From Calliopsis andreniformis (taxonomy: Eukaryota; Arthropoda; Insecta; Hymenoptera; Andrenidae): a stretch of 64,000 nucleotides of DNA. Positions within the stretch are counted from its first letter, which is position 1. The number at the start of each line of letters is the position of its first letter. This document shows, one piece after another, positions 20,074 to 31,068 of the stretch. The notes beneath the pieces are model-generated. The model was not told the DNA's origin and searched no databases. It saw only the letters and a program-made list of their open reading frames with translations. The stretch lies in assembly GCF_051401765.1 (NCBI RefSeq), contig NW_027480542.1, positions 1,364,001 to 1,428,000 on the forward strand, given 5' to 3'. A program made the translations under genes and the position numbers.

Positions 20074-22051
20074 CCAAGGTATTTTAAGGTATTTAAAGTT
20101 TGTATTTACAATATTCTGGTAAAATCATTATTTATTCTTCTCTCAACATTCCTCATCTATTCCTTATACAGGTTACAATTTCGTGGTTCTAATCTTCTAC
20201 ACTCTTTTATTCAATCTACTCTCTTCTTGTCATACTTAGTTATTGCTGCTACTTATATTGTCTCTACTACTCGTGTCTATATCGTCGTTATCCTTATTAT
20301 TATTATTACTATGTCCTATACTCTCATTCATTCCTTGATTCTCAATCTATTCTCTTTTCCAATTACTAAACTATACTCTATTATCACTGAGTTTAGTGTA
20401 CATTTATGTTTCAGCGTATCCTATCCTCTCAATCTGCTTATTTATTTTCAAAATTTGCTTCTGTCGCGTTTCTATTTCTACTTTTAATAATTCGTAACCA
20501 GTTCTCATCTCATTCTGTTCTAATCTATTCACTCATTTATCTATCAACCTGTTCACCATATCTGCATGCATTTTACTCCTTCTATCGCTATTTATTTCAA
20601 TCTCTAAGTTATTCTCAATATTCCTGCATTATTCTTAACGCTTCCAGTTTCTCTTTACTTATCTAACCGTATCTAACATTCTACTCCTTCTTTCTCTTTT
20701 TCTTTGTTTACATTCTACATCGATTGATTAGGTTATATTTTATATTTTATATTTCTTCTTTTCCAGTCCTCCTCCTACTCCTTCCTGGCTGCTTCCTTTC
20801 CTTCCGTAGTCCTTCCCTGGTTTCCTATTCCGCTCTCTGTCCTTGCTGTTGCCTTTCTTCTCATCCCGCTCTCTATTCTATCTCGTCCTCTGCTTCCTTT
20901 CCTTCCTTCCTGCAGGTCCTTCTCCCCGTCCTCCTTTGGTTGACTGTAAACATTTAACTAATTTTACTCTGTGTCCTGACGATCACTGTTTCGTTATTTG
21001 TGTTGACAGGGGCCCCGACCTCGCCCCTATCCGTGAGTCCCCCCAGGATCCTTCCGATCCTATCATCCCGTGGGATGATCTTAACTTAGTGAGGGCCCTT
21101 TCGGCCGCCACCCAGTTGGACTCTCCGTTTAGACCTTACCCTCAGGGAGTGATCCGGTTAACTCCACAGATCAATCCCTGTTCCTGTTCCTTCCTCTGCA
21201 GGTTTGTCCTCTCCTCCTTTCTTCTCTCGTCTCTCCATCTGCAACAGAACTCTCTTCCTTTTTTTTTTTTTGTCACAGTTCTTTTTTTTTTTTTCCACCT
21301 ATATCCTCACTATATACATATGTATTCCTTATTATCGTTTCTACATATTTATATGTTTATATTGTATATACCTGTATATTATTATTATTAATATTATTTG
21401 TTTATTTATATATGTATTATTATTTCTTTTTTTTTTTTTTTTTACGTGCACCTATCTTACTTCTATGTCCCCTTGTACGCTTTCTTATTTCTCTATGTTT
21501 CTAGTTACTCCTTTATTTACATTGTTTCTTTTCTTTTTTTTTTTTTACAATTATAACTCTTATCGCTACTCCTTCACTTCTCTCTGCTTGCTCGTGCATC
21601 TTCTTCCTTCGTTACCGCGCTCCTCTCTTCTCATTCCTTCCTCCCGTTTCCTGAGCTTCCGGGTCCTCTCATTCATGTCCTTTTCCTCTGCTTTCCTCAT
21701 TTCTCGGTCTGAAACAAACTCAATCTTCTCATTTATTCGCTTTGGTTGCTTTTCCCTCCTGGTCGTTCTCCACTGTTTCCTCTTCTCCTTGCTTCCTTTT
21801 ATTCGATCTTCTGTTCCTCACCTTTCATCTTCCGGTTCCCTGTAAAATTTTATGATACACCATTAATCCAGTTTCTCACCTCCCTCTGCTGATTACGATG
21901 AGAGCCCCGACCTCGCCCTCACCCGTGGGTCTCCCCAGGATCTTATCGACCCTATCATCCCGCCGGATGACCCGAATCTAGTGAAGTCCTCCATCTTTCG
22001 ATAGAGGCCATCACCTAGCTAGACTCTCCGTTCTTACCCTTACACCGGAGC
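20074..22051 (-). other. 3' UTR of LOA-like copy D with duplicated structured block
   Basis: Two diverged copies of a block of about 150 bp lie at 21007-21180 and 21893-22040 (shared GCCCCGACCTCGCCC, CCCCAGGATC, GGACTCTCCGTT-type pieces). Each has a hairpin, ATCATCCC-GTG-GGATGAT in the first. Copies E and F repeat the arrangement. The rest is T/C-rich simple sequence with long T-runs. Frames on + here are low-complexity Ser/Leu/Phe-rich shadows. Confidence 0.7.
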
Positions 22052-25000
22052 TCAACCCGGGCGTTTCCACGGGTTGACCTCCATCATAAATTTCGTTATC
22101 TTCTCTAGTTTTATCTCCTTAATTTCCTCCACTTCTAAAAGGAATTTCCCCGTGTGTTTGTATCTTCTCGCCATCAGCCTGGGACACTTGCAGATAATGT
22201 GTGCACTACTTTCCTCTTCCATTTCACAGAAGCTGCACATCCTGTCTTGTAGTTGCTTCATCCTTGCCAGATGCAGCTTCAGCTGCGCGTGTCCTGTCAA
22301 CAGTCCTGCCATTAATCTGCACTTACCTCTGTCCATTTCAACCATGTTTTTGGCATATTTGTACTTTGGTTCGTCTCCCAGGATTTCTTTGGCCTCCCTG
22401 CATCCTTCAGTTTCGCTCCATTTCCTCTTCATTTGTTCGGCAGCCCATTCCTTGATGGCCGTCTTCACTGTCAGCACCGACATCGGGAGGTGCGGTTCCG
22501 CTCCTATCGGCGTTTCGTCCGATCCTCGATTTGCCAGTCTGTTTGCCATCTCGTTCCCCTCGATTCCCTCGCGTCGTGGTACCCATACCAGAGTCACCTT
22601 GTTCCCCTTCTCCACCAATTTGTTCACTTTCTTCTTGCATTCCATGACGGACACGGACCTGTGTGCTGGTTTATCCAGTGCCTTTAAAGCCGCCTGGCTG
22701 TCCGAGCAGATAGCAATCCTTCTATGTTCCGTATTCCTTTCTATTAATGTCTCCGCACAGTCCTGAATCGCTAGAACTTCTGCTTGGAAAACTGTCGCCA
22801 GCTTCCCCAGCTGAATCACCTTCATATCCGTTCCTTTCTCATTCGTCCAGGCTGCTCCTGTGATGCCCTCCTTTCTAGATCCGTCCGTATACCATATCTG
22901 ATGATACTCCTTCAGATCTTTCTTCTTCTTTTCCCAGCTCGTTTTGCTGCTGACTAATATCTGGAATTTCCTCTGAAAAATGAATTCTAACGTTCTACTA
23001 TCCTGTCTCATACTTATCAAGTCTCGGATGGTCTTGTTTCCCTCCTTCTTCAGTATCGAGCTATGCCCAAAATCTCTCTCCTTCCAGACGTTCCATGTCA
23101 TTAGCCTGTGCGCCGTCTTTAGCGCCAGTGTTCTGATTTTTACGTCCAGTGGCTCTATCCCTGCTACTACCTCCGCTGCCCTTGTCGGTGTTGTACTCAA
23201 CGTACCCAGAATCCTCTTTAGCGCCAATCCTTGTAGGCCGTCCAGCTTATCCTTTACCGTCCTCATGTTGGCTGCCTCCCACCAGGCAATGCTGCCAAAC
23301 ATCAACCTAGGGAGAACTATCGCCTCATACATCCACTTTGTTGTCAGAGGCGATAGGCCCCACGTGGGACCCACCACTCTGCCCAGCATTGCTAGATTTG
23401 CTTTTGCTTTACTTATCTGTTTGAATATGTGTTTTCTCCACGTCAATCTCTCATTCAACCAGACCCCTAGATACTTCACCTCTCTCGTGAACTCCAGTGC
23501 CTGTCCCTTGTACCTCAGATCCGTGATGATCGGCCTATTAATCTTCCTTGTGAACAAGATCATCTCCATTTTCGCTGGGTTCACCGATAGTCCCGTTCGG
23601 TCACACCACTCTTCCAGTACCCATAGTGCCTTTTTTGCCCTATAAGTGACAGCTTCCGCGTTCTTTCCTGTTGCCAGGAAAGTCACGTCATCGGCATAAG
23701 CCAAAACCACTACACCACTTTTTTCAAGTTTGTGTAGGAGATTATCCACTGCCAAACACCATAATAGTGGTGACAGGATTCCCCCTTGAGGGCAGCCTCT
23801 ATTCACGAATCCCTTCGCGATAGTTTCCCCTTTCGAGGTTTGTAGTTCCCTGGTGGTCAACATAATGTTTATCCACCGGATGACGTATTCGTTTTCCCCG
23901 AATTCTTTCAGGGCCCTTACTATCAACTCCGTGGACGTCTGATTGAACGCCCCTTCGATGTCCAGGAACCCAGCTATCGTCAGTAGCTTCCTTTTCATGG
24001 CTTCCTCCACCTCCCCTACCAGGTTATGGAGCGCCACCTCCACCGAGTGTCCAATCCTGAAGGCGTGCTGGTTGCAATGCAGCGACCTCTTCTCCAGCGT
24101 CACCTCCTTCATATATCTATCCACTAGCCTTTCCACCATCTTTAGGAGAAATGATGTCAGACTGATGGGCCGATACGCCTTCGGTACCGCATAATCCGTC
24201 TTCCCTGGTTTCGGGATGAACGTCACTCTAGTTACCTTCCATGATCTTGGTATCACTCCTAGTGCCAAGCTTGCCCTCATTACTTTCGTCAAGAATTCCT
24301 TGATATATGGCATCGCTACCCTTATCATCTTCGGGTAGATTCCATCTACCCCCGGTGTTTTGTATGGCAGGAATGAGCTTATTGCCCATTCCATTCTGTC
24401 CGGCCTCACTATTCTGTTCGCTATTTCCCAACCCGGTCTACGTGTTTCTTCTCGCCTGCTTATTCCTTCCCCATTTCCCTGCGCCTCCAGCGATGTCTCA
24501 CTGAATCCCGGGAAGTGCTCTTTCATTAGCATCTTCAGGCATTCCTCGTCTGACTCCGAATATGTCCCATCCTCTCTTCTCAAGGCTCCTAGCTGCTCCC
24601 TCGCCTCACTGCTTAGCAGCTTACTGAGTCTCGTTGCTTCCGTCACTCCCTTGACGTTCGCGCAGAATTCCCTCCAGGATTCTCTTTTTGCCACTATCAC
24701 TTATCTTCTGAACACCCTTGTCAGTTCTTTCACTTCTTTCCACCTCGCCACTCCTCCTTTCCTCTTGGCGATCTTGATTTTCTTCCTGATCTCCTTTTGT
24801 TCCTTCTCCAGTGCCCTATTCCACCATGGAATCGTAACCTTGCCCCTTAACTCCACTTCCTCCGTAGTCTCCTCCCAAGCTTCTCTCAGAATCTTGGTTA
24901 ACGTGTCCACTGCTTCGTTCATCTCCTCCTCGTTTCCGTATCTTGTGGGGAGTTCCGAAATTCTCTCCTCCACCCTTTCTGCGTACCTCTTCCAATTTGT

Positions 25001-25720
25001 AGTTCTCGGATTTCTTCTTTTCTGTGCTTCTTGCTGTTTCCCTGTTTCCAACTCAAATCTGATATATTTGTGGTCGGAGAATGATACCTCCTCGCTCACC
25101 CTCCATCCTTTGACTTTCCCAGCCATGCTCTGTGAGCACATTGTCACATCCAGGACTTCCTTTCTTAGCATTGTCTCGAAGGTGTGCTTCCCTCCGTTGT
25201 TTAGCATCACCAATCCATTGGCCATGACGAAGTCCATGAGCTCTTCTCCTTTTCCATCCGTTACCGTGCTACCCCATTTCTTATGTTTCGCATTTGCCTC
25301 TCCTCCTATCAGGATCTCCGCCCCCTTGTCCTGTACGAATTCCATGAATCTTTGCATTGCTTCCCCTGGCCTCTTTTCCTTCGAGTTCCATGGTGCATAT
25401 AGTGACGCCACGTATACCGTTTTATCCTCCTGGCCTCCTTCCCCTTTCGCCCGGATCATCACAACCGCCAGATCTCTTGTGTTGAATTGTCTCAGTGTTG
25501 CCGCCTCCAGTCCCTTCCTGGTGAGAATACACGCCCTTGAGTGCTTATTATTTAATGCCCATACTTTACCGATTAGACCGAGTCCTCTTATCCCCCCGTG
25601 TGCTGTCCACGGCTCTTGTATCAACGCCACATCAATCTTGTCCCTTGCCATCACTCTTGTTAAGGCCGCCGATGCCGCCTCGCTATGATGTAGATTGATC
25701 TGTATGGCTTTCAGGGACAT
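22052..25720 (-). pseudogene. ORF C of LOA-like copy D: APE endonuclease, RT, RNase H, zinc finger
   Basis: One frame of about 1222 codons broken by a single TAA at 24701-24703, where copy E reads Lys. Residues 1-230 are an APE-type endonuclease: IQINLHHS, QEPW, GGEANAKH, SDHKYIRF. The usual Asp of GDxNAKH is Glu here while copy E has GGDVNAKH, so the nuclease was probably hit. RT follows with FIPKPGKTDY, FLDIEGAFNQ, RGCPQGGILSPLLW and AYADDVTFLA (YADD). RNase H: WYTDGSR, FQAEVLAIQ, SDSQAALKA, GNEMANRLANRGSDE. The C-terminal finger is CSFCEMEEESSAHIICKC. FLDIEGAF plus RNase H points to the LOA/I group. The start is ATG 25720; a candidate splice acceptor TTTCAG ends 13 nt upstream. Confidence 0.9.
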
Positions 25721-25732
25721 AGTTGACGGTAT

Positions 25733-25734
25733 CT
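25733..25734 (-). other. Candidate splice acceptor before ORF C, copy D
   Basis: On -, TTAAATTTCAG precedes ATACC, 12 nt ahead of the ATG. Copy E has CTAAATTACAG at the same place (58452-58453), including a branch-point-like CTAAAT. Confidence 0.45.
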
Positions 25735-25802
25735 GAAATTTAATGAAGTTTATTTCCCATCCTTGTACTGTCCCTATTCTTACTTACTCTATATATTTCC
25801 TT

Positions 25803-26135
25803 TGTGGCGACCCATGCACGCGCATGGCGTCACATTTTCGGAATTCGGCGACATATCAATCGCTGCCTTTCACGCCCGGGCAGAACGGTAATTAGATTAA
25901 GATTGTATATATTTCGCGGCGCCGTTCTGCCCCAGCGCGATAAGTCGCCGCCTAACTGTCGCGTAGTCCTCGAGTGTTAGAAAGAGAGGATACGCGGCAG
26001 GGGCTATGGAAAATCAAAAAGGTTCGAGGAGTCGGTTCCAGAACGCCAGCGAGTAAAGACGCGCATCAATAAAATCCTCGATCGACAAAAACCTATATGT
26101 GTGAAAGCGACTTCATTTACACCTCCTTTCCCACA
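25803..26135 (+). repeat. 5' LTR of Gypsy element
   Basis: 333 bp. A TATA-like TATATAT lies at 25906-25912 and AATAAA at 26068-26073, a plausible U3-R-U5 order. A small hairpin, CCATGCACGCGCATGG, sits near the left end. Confidence 0.95.
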
Positions 26136-26139
26136 TAAT

Positions 26140-26157
26140 TGGTGACCCCGACGTGAT
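26140..26157 (+). other. Gypsy primer-binding site, tRNA-Trp
   Basis: TGGTGACCCCGACGTGAT, four bases past the LTR, is complementary to the 3' end of animal tRNA-Trp. The tRNA identity is from memory; CsRn1-clade elements are known to use this primer. Confidence 0.8.
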
Positions 26158-26230
26158 TCGCTGCGCAAGGGCGAATTGAGCGCGAACGTCTCGAAGTGGT
26201 TTGTGAAAAGTGCGTGCCGAACTCGTCGCG

Positions 26231-27058
26231 ATGGAACCTGCGGTCGTTTCGGGAATGACGAGCCCCGCCGGGTCGGACGCGACCTTAGCACCAGCGGTAG
26301 CACCAGTAGCCATCCGCGTTCCACCGTTCTGGGAGAAGAACCCAGCGACCTGGTTCCGACAGCTGGAATCCCAGTTTGTCCTTTCTGGAATCACCCGAGA
26401 CGCAACCAAATATCACTATGTCAGTGCGAACCTTGAAAACAAGTACGCCGACGTAGTGATCGACATCATCAACAATCCCCCGGTGTCCAATATGTATGAG
26501 ACGTTAAAGGCAGAGCTCATCCGGCGGTTATCGGACTCCAAGGAGCAGAATATTCGGCATCTGCTGGAGCACGAGGAGATCGGCGACCGCAAACCGTCGA
26601 TTTTCCTGCGACGGCTGCAAAATCTCGCGGGTGATACGGTGTCTGATGATTTCTTAAAGACTCTGTGGTTGGGACGCCTCCCAACAAGCGTGCAGGCCAT
26701 CCTCATAACGCGTCAGAAGGATTCGCTCTCCGATCTGGCCGCTCTTGCCGACGCGGTTGTAGAAGTGTCACCGCGTCCGCAGATCGCCGTCGCGTCGTCG
26801 GGACAGAACGACCTCCGAGCAGAGTTGGCCGAACTCCGCCGCGAAATCGCAGCCCTCCGTATGGGAGCGAGCAATTTTCGCCGCTCGCGGTCCAAGTCGC
26901 GAAACGGACGACGTGGTTCTTCGCGATCACGAAACCGCGGTGATGAGGACATGGCAACCGATGGCAAGTGTTGGTATCACAGGAAACATGGGGCCGCGGC
27001 GAAAAAGTGCCGAGACCCATGTAACTTCGCGTCGGAAAACTCACGGGCCGATCGTTAA
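26231..27058 (+). CDS. Gypsy Gag (275 aa)
   Basis: The ATG at 26231 is the first in the frame; an upstream GTG at 26210 is not a likely start. The N-terminus has an Ala/Pro-rich leader, then a retrotransposon Gag domain ([19 protein letters not shown], about 30-170). An Arg/Ser-rich stretch ([20 protein letters not shown]) precedes a CHCC finger, [18 protein letters not shown], about 10 residues from the end. It should form the virus-like particle and package RNA. It ends at TAA 27056-27058, whose last base is the first base of the pol ATG (TAATG). Confidence 0.9.
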   Translation: MEPAVVSGMTSPAGSDATLAPAVAPVAIRVPPFWEKNPATWFRQLESQFVLSGITRDATKYHYVSANLENKYADVVIDIINNPPVSNMYETLKAELIRRLSDSKEQNIRHLLEHEEIGDRKPSIFLRRLQNLAGDTVSDDFLKTLWLGRLPTSVQAILITRQKDSLSDLAALADAVVEVSPRPQIAVASSGQNDLRAELAELRREIAALRMGASNFRRSRSKSRNGRRGSSRSRNRGDEDMATDGKCWYHRKHGAAAKKCRDPCNFASENSRADR

Positions 27059-30000
27059 TGGCGGCTAGCGATTCCGAGCCCGCGACGAGCCGTCTATTCG
27101 TTACGGACCGCGTCACCAAGACGATGTATATGGTTGATACGGGATCCGACCTGTGCGTGTTTCCGCGTTCGCGAGTGAGTGGACCGCGTAACAAGACTAC
27201 GTACGAACTGTACGCGGCTAACGGTTCGACAATTTTCACGTACGGCTACGTTACCCTCCGCCTTAACTTGGGTTTGCGGAGAGATTTCACGTGGAAATTC
27301 GTCGTCGCGGACGTCACGACCCCGATTATCGGCGCTGACTTCCTCAGTTTCTACGGTCTCCTCGTCGATCTGCGAGCGAAAAGGCTGAGCGACGGTGTAA
27401 CCACCTTAACGACGATTGGTCGAGTCGTCAGGAGTGCCGCGGAAAGCGTGAGGGCGATATCTGGAGAAACGAGATATCACGCGATTCTCGCCGAGTTCCC
27501 GGATGTCACGCGCCCGTCGGGAGGACATCGCATGCCGAAGCACGCCACTCGTCACCACATTCGGACCACGCCAGGTCCACCTGTATCCTGCAAGCCACGA
27601 CGCCTCGCCCCCGACAAGCTGAGGATTGCGAAGGCCGAATTCGAGGCCATGGTGAGGGACGGAACAGCGCGACGTTCTGAGAGCTGTTGGTCATCGGCCT
27701 TACACCTGGTCGCGAAAAAAGGCGACGGATGGAGACCGTGTGGTGATTACCGTGCGTTGAACGCGAGGACAATTCCAGATAAGTATCCTGTGCCTCACAT
27801 CGAGGACTTTGCACAGCGCTTATCTGGTAAGACTATATTCTCTACCGTGGATTTAGTGCGCGCGTACAATCAAATCCCGGTGAACCCGGACGATATACCG
27901 AAAACGGCGATCACGACCCCCTTCGGCTTATTCGAATTTCCGTGGATGTCGTTCGGACTTCGGAACGCAGCGCAGACGTTCCAGCGATTCATGGACGAGG
28001 TGTTGCGTGGTCTCGATTGGTGCTACGTCTATATAGACGATATTCTCGTGGCGTCCAGCTCAATCGAGGAACATGAGTGTCACCTACGCGAATTATTTGG
28101 CCGTCTGAACGACTATGGGGTGTTGGTGAATTGCGCGAAGAGTGTTTTCGGTGCGCCGGAAGTGACGTTTTTGGGATATGCCGTAACCGCGCACGGCACG
28201 CGACCGCTGCCTCAAAAAGTCGAAGCAATTCGAACTTTTCCGCGCCCTGCAACAGTGAAGGAACTGCGACAGTTTCTCGGCATGGTGAACTTTTACCGTC
28301 GGTTCGTGCCGGCCGCTGCCCAGATCCAGGCACCTCTAAACACGGCCCTGCAGGGAAACGCCAAGGGTCGAACCCCCGTCGAGTGGACGTCGGACCGGAT
28401 CGAGGCATTCGAGTTGTGCAAGGAAAGCCTCGCACGCGCGACCCTCCTGGCACATCCCGACGTCACGCTGCCGTTGGCGATTTTCACGGACGCATCCGAT
28501 TACACGGTAGGCGCCGCATTGCAACAGCGATCCTGCGACGGGTGGAAACCGCTGGCTTTCTTTACCAAGAAGCTAACGCCGGCCGAGCGAAAATACAGCC
28601 CATATGATCGGGAACTTCTGGCGATATATAAAGCCGTCAGATACTTCCGACATATGGTCGAAGGTCGTACGTTCGTGATTTTTACCGATCACAAACCGTT
28701 AACTTTCGCATTCCGACAAAAACCTGAGAAACATACCCCGCGACAGTTTCGATATCTTGACTTAATCGGACAATTCACGACCGACATTCGACACGTGTCC
28801 GGTAAAGAGAACGTGGTCGCCGATGCGTTGTCGCGGATCGCAGGAATTTCTCAGGCGCTCGACTATGTGAAACTCGCGGAATTGCAACGCGAGGATGAGG
28901 AGTTGCGCGCGCTCCTGCGTTCGGACTCGTCTCTCGTTTTAAAAAAGATCGCGTTACCGGGTTCGAACGTCGAACTGTACTGTGATACTACGACACCGAC
29001 TGTACGACCGTTCATTACGAAGAGTTTACGGAAACAAGCATTTGCGTCATTGCATGACCTCGCGCATCCCGGTGCGAAAGCGACTGCGAGGCTAGTTTCG
29101 GAAAAGTTTGTGTGGCCAGGTATCCGAAAGGATTGTACGACCTGGGCACAAGCATGCGTGCCGTGTCAGCGCGCAAAAACTAGCAGACACGTGTCTACTC
29201 CGGTTGGTAGTTTCGACGCACCCTCGGCACGTTTCGAACACGTCCACGTGGATATCGTTGGTCCATTGCCGATGTCGAGAGGATATCGATATTGCGTGAC
29301 GTGCGTTGACCGTTATACGCGATGGCCGGAAGCGTTCCCCGTCGAGAATATCACCGCGGAATCCGTAGCGTACGTGCTGCTTTTCGGGTGGATTGCGAGA
29401 TTCGGGGTACCGCGTCGTCTCACGACCGATCAGGGCCGACAGTTCGAATCTACGTTGTTTAAGGAATTGTCGCGTCTTATCGGTACACAACATCTGCGTA
29501 CGACCGCGTACCACCCGGCCGCGAATGGTATGGTGGAACGTTTCCACCGGCAGTTAAAATCTGCTATCGTTTGTCATGCCGACACAGGCTGGGCGGAGTC
29601 GTTACCGGTTGTCCTGTTAGGCATTCGAGCGGCCTGGAAGGACGACATTAAAGCAACGACCGCCGAGATGGTGTACGGTGAACCGATCCGTCTACCTGGC
29701 GAATTATTAGAGAACCCGCGAACGACCGACACTGGCTGCGAAACGTTCGTTGCCCAGCTTCGCGATCACTTACGAAAGTTGCGACCTTCTCCCGGTTCAC
29801 GCCACGGAGACAAACGAACATTCATTTTCAAGAATTTGACGACGACGTCACACGTATTCGTGCGGCACGGCGCACTTAAAGGCGCCTTGCAACCGTCCTA
29901 TGACGGACCTTACGAGGTGATCGAGCGGCACCCGAAACACTTTAACATTCGCGTTAAAGAGCGAACGATCCCGGTGTCGCTGGATCGCTTAAAACCGGCG

Positions 30001-30138
30001 TACCTGCTGCGGGACGAGGAGCTGGCCGAGCCCAGCAGACCCTCACCACAGGAGGCCCCTGCGACAGTCAATGTGCCCGAGCGCACAACGAGATCGGGAA
30101 GACGCGTACAATTCCCTGACCGCTACGTCGCATTGTAA
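27058..30138 (+). CDS. Gypsy Pol polyprotein (1026 aa)
   Basis: Begins at ATG 27058, overlapping the gag stop by one base and in the -1 frame, which suggests stop-restart translation rather than slippage. Aspartic protease DTGS at about 27; RT about 170-380 with [35 protein letters not shown] and catalytic YIDD at 325-328; RNase H about 470-600 ([34 protein letters not shown]); integrase HHCC about 680-725 ([12 protein letters not shown]...CVPCQRAK) and DDE core ([31 protein letters not shown]); a GPY/F-like module ([16 protein letters not shown]) near 955. All catalytic residues are present and there are no stops. Confidence 0.95.
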   Translation: MAASDSEPATSRLFVTDRVTKTMYMVDTGSDLCVFPRSRVSGPRNKTTYELYAANGSTIFTYGYVTLRLNLGLRRDFTWKFVVADVTTPIIGADFLSFYGLLVDLRAKRLSDGVTTLTTIGRVVRSAAESVRAISGETRYHAILAEFPDVTRPSGGHRMPKHATRHHIRTTPGPPVSCKPRRLAPDKLRIAKAEFEAMVRDGTARRSESCWSSALHLVAKKGDGWRPCGDYRALNARTIPDKYPVPHIEDFAQRLSGKTIFSTVDLVRAYNQIPVNPDDIPKTAITTPFGLFEFPWMSFGLRNAAQTFQRFMDEVLRGLDWCYVYIDDILVASSSIEEHECHLRELFGRLNDYGVLVNCAKSVFGAPEVTFLGYAVTAHGTRPLPQKVEAIRTFPRPATVKELRQFLGMVNFYRRFVPAAAQIQAPLNTALQGNAKGRTPVEWTSDRIEAFELCKESLARATLLAHPDVTLPLAIFTDASDYTVGAALQQRSCDGWKPLAFFTKKLTPAERKYSPYDRELLAIYKAVRYFRHMVEGRTFVIFTDHKPLTFAFRQKPEKHTPRQFRYLDLIGQFTTDIRHVSGKENVVADALSRIAGISQALDYVKLAELQREDEELRALLRSDSSLVLKKIALPGSNVELYCDTTTPTVRPFITKSLRKQAFASLHDLAHPGAKATARLVSEKFVWPGIRKDCTTWAQACVPCQRAKTSRHVSTPVGSFDAPSARFEHVHVDIVGPLPMSRGYRYCVTCVDRYTRWPEAFPVENITAESVAYVLLFGWIARFGVPRRLTTDQGRQFESTLFKELSRLIGTQHLRTTAYHPAANGMVERFHRQLKSAIVCHADTGWAESLPVVLLGIRAAWKDDIKATTAEMVYGEPIRLPGELLENPRTTDTGCETFVAQLRDHLRKLRPSPGSRHGDKRTFIFKNLTTTSHVFVRHGALKGALQPSYDGPYEVIERHPKHFNIRVKERTIPVSLDRLKPAYLLRDEELAEPSRPSPQEAPATVNVPERTTRSGRRVQFPDRYVAL

Positions 30139-30273
30139 ATAGTAGTTTAAGCGAAATCAAGAGCGAACCGTAGTTTAAGAGCATAATAGTTTATAAGCTG
30201 TATATAGCATAATACGCATATTAATCTTTTGTACATAGTAATTTTTAAGTGCGACCGCACCCCTAATTTCACC

Positions 30274-30281
30274 AAGGGGGG
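30274..30281 (+). other. Gypsy polypurine tract
   Basis: AAGGGGGG, three bases (TGA) upstream of the 3' LTR. Confidence 0.75.
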
Positions 30282-30284
30282 TGA

Positions 30285-30617
30285 TGTGGCGACCCATGCA
30301 CGCGCATGGCGTCACATTTTCGGAATTCGGCGACATATCAATCGCTGCCTTTCACGCCCGGGCAGAACGGTAATTAGATTAAGATTGTATATATTTCGCG
30401 GCGCCGTTCTGCCCCAGCGCGATAAGTCGCCGCCTAACTGTCGCGTAGTCCTCGAGTGTTAGAAAGAGAGGATACGCGGCAGGGGCTATGGAAAATCAAA
30501 AAGGTTCGAGGAGTCGGTTCCAGAACGCCAGCGAGTAAAGACGCGCATCAATAAAATCCTCGATCGACAAAAACCTATATGTGTGAAAGCGACTTCATTT
30601 ACACCTCCTTTCCCACA
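30285..30617 (+). repeat. 3' LTR of Gypsy element
   Basis: 333 bp, same sequence as the 5' LTR as far as I compared. Confidence 0.95.
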
Positions 30618-31068
30618 CCTTGTTTATTCCTTATCCTAACTGTTTTTCTTTTCAATTTTGTCTATTCTATATGTATGTATTTCTTCTCTTTTTTTTTTTA
30701 CCTGTCTTTTATCTTCCTTCGTCTTCCCATTTCCCTTTTCCTTCCGTTTACCCTCGGTTGTTCCTTTCAGCATGTTTACTTACCTTGTGCGTCTATTTGT
30801 TACTATCCTCATTGTGCTTATTATTATTACCCTTTTTTCCGCCTTATCCCTTTTTTTCTCTCCTCCCCCTCCCTCCCCTCCTCTCCCCTTTTCCCATCCC
30901 TCGCCTCTCTTTCCATTAAACATATTCACATCGTTTTCTCCTTTTCCTTCCTTTATTATTATACATTGTTGATTACATATACGGGTTTTTGTATTGTTTT
31001 TTTTTTTTACATAGTTTGTTCCTTTAACTGTCTATTTATCTATCTATATGTAAATTTCTTAACCTATT
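30618..31068 (-). other. ORF B to ORF C spacer of LINE copy D (right part)
   Basis: After the CCTT duplication, T/C-rich spacer resumes. On - it holds GTAAAAAA-type runs, the best being CAG followed by GTAAAAAA at 30700-30701, a fair splice-donor match. The left part of this spacer is 25721-25798, across the Gypsy insertion. No gene. Confidence 0.5.

Larger units (their letters stand above)
25803..30617 (+). mobile_element. Intact Ty3/Gypsy retrotransposon, CsRn1-like
   Basis: LTRs of 333 bp (25803-26135, 30285-30617) start TGTGGCGACC and end TTTCCCACA; they look identical. The 4-bp target duplication CCTT is at 25799-25802 and 30618-30621. Order: LTR, primer site for tRNA-Trp, gag, pol overlapping by one base, purine tract, LTR. 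The tRNA-Trp primer and a CHCC (not CCHC) Gag finger are hallmarks of the CsRn1 clade. No lesion is visible. It is the only + strand element and is nested inside LINE copy D, so it is younger than D. Confidence 0.95.

Noticed and set aside
20990..21040. Possible tiny exon on + (TGTGTTGACAG, then GTGAGT 23 nt later)
   Set aside because: Both signals fall in the conserved 3' UTR block of a - strand LINE, and pyrimidine-rich DNA makes acceptor-like strings common. No coding continuity is seen.
20227..21845. Ser/Leu/Phe/Tyr-rich frames on + that look like multi-pass membrane proteins (also in 30579-34900, 44755-49170, 58470-62790)
   Set aside because: They lie in T/C-rich simple sequence or antisense to conserved LINE ORFs, have no conserved motif, and are not kept between copies.
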